Shown: positions 23,001 through 35,000 of the stretch, piece after piece
How the letters are laid out: each line of letters opens with the position of its first letter
How positions within the stretch are numbered: position 1 is the stretch's first letter
Origin: Clytia hemisphaerica
Lineage: Eukaryota > Cnidaria > Hydrozoa > Leptothecata > Clytiidae
Assembly (NCBI GenBank): GCA_902728285.1
Contig: CACVBU010000693.1
Span: forward strand, 394,779-458,778
DNA length: 64,000 nucleotides
Direction of reading: 5' to 3'
The notes under the pieces: generated by a model
Databases searched by the model: none
Told to the model about the DNA's origin: nothing
Seen by the model: only the letters and a program-made list of their open reading frames with translations
Position numbers and translations under genes: made by a program

Positions 23001-26000
23001 TGGTACAGACCCTGTGAAATTCAAGAATTTCAAGTAAAATTTCTTAACTGTTGGTATTATTGTAGCATGAAATACCATTGAAAAAACTTTTAAATTCAAT
23101 CGGCCGTCAGAAAATCAACGTTGCCTATATCATTGTTGGGCAAATTGCCATTTCAAGCAGTATTTAGCAAAGAATTTGGAATATCCTGAATTTGGATGAA
23201 ATTTCAACTGAAAATTGCTGAAAATTAGAACAAGAAGCACTATATACAAGCACTATATATAGGCAAATACAGAAGTTGAAAGAAGAATACCTGCTAAACA
23301 TCTGGCAATCATTGTTTTTCCGGTGCCAGGATTCCCGCTCAGAATCATATGCAGATTCGACACCATTTCACCCCGTGTCAATCCACCGATTCCATTTCTT
23401 CTTTTGATATCCTGCATCATGGTATGATGCGCCCATTTAAAAATATCTGCTTTTAATTCCGCTTGGCCTTCGATCAAGGACAATCGTGCTTCCAGTCGTC
23501 CAATAATGTCATCAAATTCTATTATATGAATTGAAATTTGGAAATGAGGAATTCGTAGATAAATCAGAACGTATAGTGAGGGCTGTTAGCACAAAATAAT
23601 GCTAATGACATCAATAAAAACACTTTATAAACTCAACAAATGATAATAAAAGGCTGACATTTGGCACAGATGACCATTCGGGAGTGGGAAACTTAATTTT
23701 AAGCAGACTCACTTGATTACGTCATCTGGCCTTCTGTTCTGACGTCATCAGATGGCTAGGCAAAAAATTATTTTTTTAGAAACTCTGATGGTTCCATCGG
23801 AGAGAGCATAAAAGTCTGAAAAAATTGAGGTGCAAAACATGCCTTGAACATTTTCCAATCAAGTTATGAGGGTTAAGTTAAGTTTTTTGATGACGTCATC
23901 ACAAGTCTTTTCCGGTATAACAGAAAAAGCTCTTTCCAAATTGATTTTACTGCGAAAATAGTGCAGAGGTTTTTTGATTTTTTTGAAGACAAAACTTCCA
24001 AAATGGTCAAGAAGTTTACTTGGATTATCTGTCAATTTTCAGTCTGGTCTAAACTGTAAAATTTAAGATTTTAGGGGTGGTGTCCTGTTTGTTACAGCAA
24101 AATATGGGTACTAACTCTCTCTATTCTAGATAAAGACTCAGAAACAGTCAAGACACTTTTGCTCTGCTCTACTTTAGTTATTGCAAAAATTGATTGGTTA
24201 TTTTTCACCTCTAATTTACAGCTTGCTATTTCTTTTCTATCCAGTTATATCTATAGTTCTTTACAAAAACAAAGTATCAAATACGAAAACATTTTTTTCT
24301 CCTTAGTATATAAAAGCAGAACATTAAATACCCCCTGTTTCACAGCCCCGGTGGAACCTTTTTTCTCAGTGGGGATAAAAATTCCTATTGAAATGCTATG
24401 GGATAGAAATTCTATTGTTCGAAGGTTAAAAAACCCAATGGGGGTGGTTTTGGAGTGCAATTTTTTAACATGGATTTCGAGTGGGGATGAAATCAAAGTC
24501 AATTTATTTCCCAGTGGGGCTGAAATTTAAGGGTATTTTTCCACCGGTGACAAAATTGTAGCTTAATTTGTGACACAGGGGTGTTTAAATCTTATATAAA
24601 AAGTTTTTATTTTTTTCATTTTGCCTAAAATGCTTGGTGAATAGTTGAATTTCCTAAAAATTTGGTGATTTTTACTCATGTACTAATATTTTTCTTAAAT
24701 TTCTTGAAGACCCCACCTAATTTGGGATTTTAGTACACATAGTACTAAAATGCTTTAAGGCCTTTTTTGTAATACGACCACGCTACCAAAAGTCATGATG
24801 TCTGAAATTTTAGTACCGACCCCCCCCCCTGGTACTAAATATGGGTAGGTAGTACTAAAAAGTACTAAGTACTAAAAAAGTACTTTTTTGAGTAAAAAAT
24901 CAAGTTAGTACCCTCTGGGTTAGTACCCTGCCTCGGTACCCCCCTGAGTTCATAGCATTTTGAAAAAATATAATCTAAATACCTCCTTGCATACTGTTAA
25001 TGTTGCTGTTGTTGTTGTTGTTGTTATTGTCATTGTTGGAGCGTACGAGCTAAAAGCAAGATCAAGATCAGTTTTTAATTCGTTATTATAAATTCGCTTA
25101 TAAATTATTGATCTAGAATAAGAGAGGCTTGGAACAAGAATAACATATTGAGGACAAAATATTGAGAGAGCCTAATTAATAAGGTCACATGAATATCAGT
25201 GATGCAAGAATCATATGAAAAAAGTAAGTTGGGGATTTTGGGGACTTTAGGTTTTTCCCTATTTCCTAGCTGTAGCCTACTGTGGTGTTGTTTTTTTTGA
25301 CTTATAAATCTTGAAATGTACTTACAGAAGTCTCACTGTTTTCAATTGCTTGTTTTGTCGATAACCTTAAAAAGAAAAAGAATGACAATAAAGTATCATT
25401 AATAAAAGTTGACATGTTAAAATATGTATGAAAGTCATCGAAAACTCATGATTGGCTTCAGATTAACCGGGTTATTTACCTTTGGAACAAAAATTCACCA
25501 AACAGTTCGATCGAATCGATGTCAGGTTCATCTTCCAAATCCTGCACGATTTCAACACCGGCATCATCAACTTTGGCATCTGCATACATTGCAAATACTA
25601 AAATAAAACCAGTTGCATGTTTTTAATGAACTTATACCACAATTTTGTTATATCAAGTGGAAATGAAATTGGGGAAGTTAGTCTTGTATAAGTAGCATTT
25701 GGGAACAATTATTCAGGAATTTCAGCATGTACAACTAATCATCAAAATTTAGACGTTCACCAAATTAGTAAATTAAAGACCCTGCCAGATATCTTCAGAC
25801 CCTAAAAAAAGGATCCTGACCAGCAAGACCAACCGTACCCAATTTTGCCAAAGTGCCCCCTCCCCTGGGTAGCGTGTCTGTTTTGCATCACTTTGCCATC
25901 TATTTTCAGGTAAACTTTTGATTCAGAAATAATGGAAAGATGAAATGGATGTCAATTAAAGAATTGATGTTGTTGTTCTTGTTGATGTTACTCTACTCTC

Positions 26001-29000
26001 GGGTACCTAATAGCCGGGGGGCCCGCTAATTAATTTTTCGAAAATTTTCCACCCAGGACATTCTTATTCCAACCCCCCCCCCCGCTTATTGATTTTGGGA
26101 AATTTTTTTTTGAAAGTTCCCTCTTTTGCCCTAATTCTGCTGTATCAGCCTCCTTTTCACATTTTCCACCCAGGACATTTTTATTCCAACCCCCCCCCCC
26201 CCGCTTATTAAATTTTGAGATTTTTTCCAACCCCCCTGCTTATTCCAAACCCCCCGGCTATTAGGTACCCGAGAGTATGTAGAATTCGTTGCATGAATCA
26301 TCAACTCATCTAATTTCGGTCCCTTGACGATCGAATTAGACTAGGTTTAACTACGTTCAATAATTGGTCTCTTCTTCAATTTACTTGAAACTTCAGCCAC
26401 GCCTTATAGTCACAGTAGAGCATGGTAATTGCTTGATCCTCCTGCTAAAAATCCAGTGTCACGTTTCAGAGCAAGTGCATACCTTTCTGACATGATTGAA
26501 GCTTCTTTGTAACAAAATCCTTCAACGACATTTCTGTGGTGAAGACATTTCCATTTGCATAAACTTTGCTAAATATAAATTTTAGTAAGAGTGACAATTA
26601 TTGAAAACATTTTAATGGTCGTTCATCATATTATTTTTATTGAGTGATATTTTGACCTCATATAGCGAAGGTCATCACCAGACTAATGGAAAAAATAAAA
26701 AGTTACAAATTGTTCTGGTGTTTCTTTCCACGTAAAAACTTGGTAAGGAAGGATTTGACTGGGATAATGTTTCAACTTTAAAAATCGAGGATAAGAGATT
26801 TGACCGAAAAGTGAGAGTAAAGAAAAGCATTCAGTTCCGGGAAACGACGCCACGTAATGAACATGGTCTTAATAACGACGATCGTCGACTTAATTACAAA
26901 CCCAAATGCTCTCTTATCTTAGGGAGAATTCATTGCTTTGAAACTGACGTCAATTTTCGACGTTACAATTTGTAACTTTTTATTTTTTCCATTAGTCGGG
27001 TGACCTTCGCTAAATGAGGTCGAAATATCACTCAATAAAACTAATTTGATAAACGACCATTAACGTTCACATAAAAATGAGTTTAAAAACATTAGTAAAA
27101 GTGATGAATATAATCAGGACATCAGTACCCTAGAAGGGCGCTATTCCTCAGAACCCGTGACAAAAGTTTCTGCTTGTGAAAGTTTGTACGCCTAAAGTCA
27201 AGCAGTTAGTACATGACACCAATGACACTTAGTAAGGTGGTGGTCCATTTTCAAAATTCAAAATGCAGTTAGTACACCGACACCCAAATGTAATAAGTGC
27301 AAAAACTGTGCAAATTTTGTGTACTAATTGTCAAAAATCAAGCTTTTTTTGCAAAAAAATCGATTCCCTTTCAAAAAAAGTTTTTCAATCTTAAAAAAAT
27401 TATTTTCAAATTTGAAAATAAAAAAAATTCCAAAACTTTACATTTTTTTCTAAAAAATGTTTAATAGACATTTCCTGAAACATAACATAAACTCAAACTT
27501 TGAATTTCTAAAATATTTTTTCTTAAACAGGAAGTTTGTATTGAAGTGAGCATCTTCTCAAAATTTCAAATTGAAAGCATTTCTCATTGCTTCAGAATAA
27601 AGGTCTGAAAAATCATGTTGACATGAAAACGAGGCGGAGCGAGTATATAAAGTGATCGGAAGGCTTACAATGTCATAACATTCCACTCCAGAAATTGTTG
27701 GTCCTAAGGAATGCCCCTTACTATATCTCAAAATAATGAATAAAACTCTTTGAAAACTGTACTCTTAAATAATTTGAACATCGGTATTGCAGAATTATGA
27801 AGTTCTACAATAGTTATCCATCTAAAACGAAATAATTTTTATTCTCAACTTCAGTTGAGCTACAATCTGACAATGTCTGTGTGTCTGTGTGTCTGTGTGT
27901 GTGTCTGTCTGTCACAAAAACTTTAGGGCAGCCTGGAGACTTCAAAAATGCTTGGATTTGGCTGAAATTTGGCACACTTGTTCCTTGGGTGAATATCTGG
28001 GGGTGTTTTTTTCATTTTTTGAAAATTTTGATTTTAGGGGCCTGGGGACGAGTTTTTCGCCAAAACGAGGCTAAAACTTCGGGGCAGGCTGGAGACTTCA
28101 AAAATGGTCCGATTGGGCTGAAATTTGGCACACTTGTTCCTTGGGTGAATATCTGGGGGTGTTTTTTTCATTTTTCAAAATTTTTGATTTTTGGGGCCTG
28201 GGGGCGAGTTTTCGCCAAAACGAGGCTAAAACTTTGGGGCAGCCTGGAGACTTCAAAAATTGTTCGATTTGGCTGAAATTTGGCACACTTGTTCCTTGGG
28301 TGAATATCTGGGGGTGTCTTTTTCATTTTTCAAAATTTTTGATTTTTAGGGCCTGGGGACGAGTTTTCGCCAAAACAAGGCTAAAACTTTGGGGCAGCCT
28401 GGAGACTTCAAAAATTGTTCGATTTGACTGAAATTTCGCACACTTGTTCCTTGGGTGAATATCTGGGGGTGTTTTTTTTCCTTTCAAAAATTTTGATTTT
28501 TGGGGCCTGGGGACGAGTTTTTCGCCAAAACGAGGCTAAAATTTTGGGGCAGCCTGGAGACTTCAAAAATTGTTCGATCTGGCTGAAATTTTGCACACTT
28601 GTTCCTTGGGTGAATATCTGGGGGTACTTTTTGCATTTTTCAAAAATTTAGATTTTTGGGGCCTGGGGACGATTTTTTTGCCAAAACGAGGCTAAAGCTT
28701 TGAAGCAGCCTACAGCCCTCAAAAATGGTCGGATTTGGTTGAAATTTGGCACACTTGTTCATTGGGTAAATATCTGGGGGTCTACAATTGGGCCTATGAA
28801 TAATTTGAAGCCACTGAAGTTGAGCCCAGTGCGTCGCGCACGTTCGACTATTTAAAAACTATTTTTTTTATTTCACTCCTGTTCACTTACACAAATTTGG
28901 TTTTCTGGTGACGCAGAGCAATAATATATTTCTCTTCATTGAATGCAACAATAGCAGCAAGAGTGAAAAATCCTTTGTTATAAGCTTTTGTATCGTGCAA

Positions 29001-32000
29001 GCTGATCTTCTTAATTTCTTCAACCAGAGCTAGATTTGTAGATTCCTTTAAAAAGTGAAGGACATGATATGATAAATATCAACCGCTGTATGTGGAAATT
29101 CTTAAGATTTAACAATTTGACCATGATTTTCATATATCATCTCAAAACAATTGCACTTGTGAATGGATTAAAGAGTAATTGATCTAAAGTGAAAAGAAAA
29201 AACATCAAACATAAACATTCTTACCTGAAATTCTAGAAAGAGCAGCTCCGGCAGGCTTTGAAAGAATTTTCTTGCATAGACACTTTCATCTGGAACGGTA
29301 ACGTAAAAGTAATGAAAGCTTTAATTAATACTGTGATTCAATGCAATAACTATGTTAAGTATATTATTCCCTTTTCCTGTGGATGGCCTTTTTTGATATG
29401 ATTTTCAAGGTTTGGGATCAAATGTTGTGTGGTGATTTGTAAAGTGTTTGCCTGAAAAAAATTTGTTGTACCTTTGTGAATACAATACTTTTCATCTTCA
29501 TATGGAAAGTTGCATTCAGTTCTTTCCATAAAAGTGTTGAGTAGATCTTTAATGTTGACTTCCTTGGCACTATCAAACTTAATCGTTTTAATATCTAAAG
29601 AAAAGTAATATAACACAGGATAATATATCATTTTGGGTACAGAATAAATCAAAATAAGCAAAGCGTCTTGCTTGAAGCTTATCCTCGAAAATCTATTAAC
29701 GCCCCGAAAACTTGAACCTATAAGATTTAAGAAAAAAAAAATTTGAGCCTTTGTGACAAAAGAATTTGATCTAATACCTTTTTCGAGGATTTCTTCAAAA
29801 CCATTTTCCCCGCGGTATTCAGTTATAAGTTGAGAAGACAGTTTGGGATAGAAGAAAAAATCCAGCCATATCTATGAATAGAAAATTAGATAAATCATTC
29901 TTAATCATTGCAGTTGAATTATTGCAAATTGATTTGTTTTAAAAAGTGTACCTTGTGGCTCACAAAAATCACAACAAATAACTGAAGTGTAGAGTATAAC
30001 TGACAGTAATTTCAACACCCCATACATCTACATTTAGTAAGTTACTAACCTCACAATTAAGATTTTGTAGGGCTTTTATTAAAGCTTTAAATGTATCACC
30101 AAAAGAATGATTTGGCTTTCGGTGAATATGAAGGACAGTTTCTAATTCGCTTAAAGCTATTCCCCAGCAGCTCCTGAGGTTCTTATTTTCAAAAAGAACC
30201 ATCACCTATAAAAAAGAAAAACTTGTAGATATAGTCTGGTATGGTCCCTTAGACTTAGGACCTTAAAACCTGTCTGCCAAGGTGGAGAAAATTTTTGATG
30301 GGGCATTGAAGTCACCACCTTTAAGTTATTTAAGCCTGAGGGTCTTTAGAAAGCCTTTTAGAACTTATTGTACCATCAGATAGGGATTGAAGAGTCATAG
30401 TTTCCTTCAGGGTCCCCACCCTGGCTCCAAAAAAAATTTCTTCCCCGCTCCCCCATTCTTGATCTTTACTCCAAAATCAATTCCCCACTGAATCCAGGGG
30501 AGAGGACACCATGAGAGTAGATCTCCTAAATGAATTCATTTGTCTCATTTGGTCTTCCACAAGAATTAACTGATACATCTTCAAAATTCTTAGAAAAATT
30601 AATGAAAAAACTAACTTCTTAGACATGTCTCAAAGACCACTATCGATGAGAAGGGGTTATTTATACGTTTTCCACACCTAGATTTTGAGATATTTCAATT
30701 TTGAATTTTGCTGACTAAGCAGAAATGGGCAAAAATCGTCAAAAATGGCTGATCTAGCCATGGAAACCCTACAAAACATACCTTTAATCGATGAACTTCT
30801 CAGAAACGTTTCTGATTAAGTTGGTATTTTTCACTAAGGATTTTCTCAAAAATGTTGTCGTCAGCATTAAGTATTGCATTTTGAAGACGTATCAGCTAAT
30901 GCCCTGGGATAGGTACGGCTGGTTAGAGCAGACTCTCATCACAATTTTCATTTAATGTGAAAAAATTAATATCTCCCCTGCAATGATTAGGAAAATTGAA
31001 AAAAAAAAAAATTCTGTCTCTTCAGCTGTTTGGATGAGAAACCTTGCACCAATGAATTAACTCACCTGGGCTAAAGAAAGCTCGAGCTTGGATGCATTAT
31101 CTCCTTTTTTCTCAATTGAAAGGTTTAGGCAACGCATAAATGAAGATACATGCCGCATGAGAGTCAAGACAGCAAGCAGAGAACTATTTTCAGCAGCCAT
31201 ACAGTATGCTAAAATAAAATCAACATGAAAGAACACAGTAGAAATTGTTTGAAGGGTCATTCAGAAAGTTGAAGATTGCCCATCAATGGGCGATCACTGT
31301 TCATTACACTTTTTCTGGTAATATTTCAACTCTCCTGACGAAGTTTGAAAATACTCAAATCAGAGTTAGTTATAAAAAATGTGTACCATAAAAGATCAAC
31401 AAGATTTTGTCTAGAAAGAAATTATATATGTACAGGATAAACGTTCACTAAAAATATTCATTTTAGGGGGTGCAGTTATTTAAAAACTGAAAATTCTGAT
31501 TTGAATAATCTTATTCACAAAATAGTTTGCAATGGAATTATACCCTGAGAATGATTATTTAATAAGTAGTGAATAACTGTTTGGCCAATTTTTACTTTGA
31601 CAATGATGGCTTAGAAATAAAACAGACTTAATTACTATTTCAACCCTTTAATTTTCATGCACTCGGCTGCGCTAATTTTATTTCTTTTTTACTTTCTTTA
31701 TCTATTTTGTACCTTATGCTTTATTTGTAAAAGTATCCCTTAAATTACGAGATGCGCAAAAATAAGAGACGTGAAAATAATAGGCCTTTTTTGTCCCCCT
31801 TTTATTTTTGCACACCTCTCCTGTGGTGAAAGGTATTAATCCTTTTAATACTAGGCTTTTTAAGGACGGTCATCCTACTTAAACGAGCAAAAACCTGAAA
31901 TTTTATTGTTTTCTAGAATAACAATAGAAAATTTCAGAAACAAATTTGCTGAGTCAAAAATAATTTTTTTATCCTAAATATTCAATAAATTACAATTTGA

Positions 32001-35000
32001 ACAATATATTTGACACAGAAAATTAAATTATACTGAAAATGTGTCAATTTCTATGACACCTCATTGTCAGGAATGTCATTATGCTCAAGGCGTGAAAATT
32101 TTTAGGTGTCAAAATCAATTTCATTTTGAGGATTAATAAAAGTTAGGAATTTACAGAAAATTTCATGGATTTTTCAGGAGCTATAAACAAAAGTTTCCGG
32201 AGGGAATAGAAAAAGCCCCCGCCCAGGACTAATAGGGTTCAAAAGGAAAAATTTTGTTCAGTCATAATCTGCTCAAATGATTAAAAACAGGGGAAAAGGA
32301 GTATATAAAGTAGTTTAGAAAAACATCATTACCATTTTTAGAGATTTCATCCAAATCACCAAAGTCATCCAAATCATTAAAATCAGTTTCAGAAGTTGAC
32401 ATGTCATCATCCTGATTGAAAACAAAACAATAGAAAATAGCATTCACAGGAGAAAATACAAAACATTCACTGTGAATTTTAAGTGAATTCACAGCGAGAA
32501 GCTACAATGTTTCAATAATTCATGATGAAAAGCTGAAATGTCACCATGAGTTATTAAAAGATTGCAGCTTTTCACCGTGAATTCACTAAGAAGTCACATT
32601 CGGTGAATTGTTTTGTTTTTTTCCCTGTGATTAAAGAGTTTTCCACAAGGAATTGATTAAAGCACTTTACAGGTTATTATTAAAGGTTATTACAATTAAT
32701 TTTTAATTCCTATAATTACCATTTTCAAAGCTAAAAAAATTCTTTGCTTTTGGAGAATATTATATAATAAAAATATCTACTTTAAGTGTACAAACTTTCG
32801 CGAGCAGAACTTTCACGAATTTTGGCCCTTTTTGAAAAAGTAAGTATCTTTGAAAATTCTTGAAAGGGTAACTTGCTAAAGTTTATGCTCGCAAAAAATT
32901 ATTAAAAAAGTTGAAAATCTTTAAAGCTTCAAAATCAAAATAACAACTAGTATTTATAGCATTTTTATGCTTTAGAAGCCAATTTGCAAAATTTTATGCT
33001 CGCGAAAGTTTGTACACTTAAAGTAATAACAGATACTGGATGAGGTAAAGTCAGATAATTGAACATTATTTGGTCGAGCTTGATAATATTTGAAGTACCA
33101 AAGCTGAGTCAAAGATCTTCAAGGTAAAATTATTTTGATATCTGACTTTGATCACGATCACGAAAGATCAGGAAAATGTACCTTTTGTATTGTGTGTTAA
33201 CTAGAACTTCGCCTTAAATTCAATTTATGTTTTATATCCACTGGAGCAAAAGCTCCCCATAAAGTATTTGAAATTTCACTATTTCTCTGAATTTTCTCTT
33301 GGTTTTAAGAATGTTATAAAAAAGACTGTATTTTGAGACAGACTCAAAAAATCAATATTTTACCTGAGGTTTTGTTGAAACACTTTTTCTTTTAGAAGGT
33401 TTGCTCCAAGAAAATGGGGTTGAAGGTTGAAAATTTGGTGATGGTGGAGGAGAAGGCATGGCATTAAGTTTCTCCTTAAAGGTTGGTGGATTCCTTCTTT
33501 GTTTCTTTGGAGGCATGAGATTTTGGATGGAGTTGTCACTATCACTGTCACTGTTAGAACCGTAATCCAAAGTAAAAGAAGAACTGTTTCCTTTGGTTCG
33601 CATATGAGAGGATGGCGATGGAAGAATCTTCCTTGACAATACGATGAAGAGTTTTTTAGAGTCTCTGCCTGTTAAATGCTTCAAACCAGCTGAGTCGTAC
33701 TTAAACTCGTTAGATGCAACATGTCTATTAAATTGGTTTTTTCGCCCATCCTTTTTCAGAAAGGTGAAATTAATTTTCTCTACATTGGGAGTGTCTGGTT
33801 TCAACTTTTTTATTAAATTTTGTAGTTCAGTTGTAACTTTTTCTTCTTTTGATTGTTCTTTTATATGCAAAGTGACAGGTATCCCAATTTGTTGCAATTT
33901 TTCTTTTAGAATTGTATCAGAGCTTACGTTACCAGGGTAATCAAAAAACGTTGTTTCAAAGCTCAAGTCTTTTGGCTGTTTAACTGGTTTACCACCCTTC
34001 TTATAAACTCTTGCTGGATCATAATTTTGAGAATTTTTGTTCAATACATTCAAGATTTTATTTGTTGTTTTATCGTGTTTAGACATTTTTTCCTAAAAAA
34101 GAAGAGTAAGTAATAAATTTTTGCGTGTGTACAAGCTTTTCTTGAAAATATAATTCAAGTCTAATCAAAGGAATATAGATAGACATGGAATCAATGAAAA
34201 AATTTTAGACTCAACGTAGAGTAAAAAATAGGATGATGCATTTATGATACACTTTATGCTTTATTTGTAAATCAGAAGCAAAGTGAAAAGTCTAGCTTTA
34301 TAACAATTTTAGTTTTCTCACAATCTCAATCTAAACTTGTTCACTTTTTTTTGAAGCACCCGGTAGAGTAAAAAGGGGCTGAGCAAAAAAGGACCATTCA
34401 AAAAGTGAGTAAAAGCTTGTTTTTGACATGACTTTAAAGAATGTTTTCTATACACTCCTTAATGCTTATGAACAAATCAATACCAAAATTACCATCATCA
34501 AAAAACGGATCAAATGTTTCTTTAATGTGATTTGTGACATATTCAATGCGGTCGAAGGAGATATCGTGAACCTCAACAATGCTAGAGTCGCTTGGCATAG
34601 CATTTAAAGATGGTGATGGATCGATGCCAAAAAGACTTTCATCTGTAGTACTCTCCAGAACCATACGAACACCTCTTTGAGAGGATCTGTTTTCGTCCAT
34701 CATTCCCATTAACCAAAGCTGATACGGTGATTGATTTTTTTCTGTTGAGAGCTGGTGATGGTTCCAGCCCTCCTTGAAATTGTCTAAAGATTGTTGAATC
34801 CTTGGCACATAAATAAATTGCAAAGCAAAGATATCCATTAAATTATCTCTCACTAAAAGGGAATGCTCTTCCATATATTTAAACAAATCTATAAAGTGGC
34901 TAAGTACACAATGTGTTGTGTCATAATGTAAGCGCTCGATTCGCTGGTTATGTACAGATGGGCCTTGAATGTAGGCACCATCGTATCCCTGCTTCTCCCT

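Noticed and set aside
27881..28651. Overlapping plus-strand and minus-strand frames of up to 131 codons with repeating peptide
   Set aside because: They follow the 155-bp tandem units of the 27844-28824 element and occur in several frames at once.
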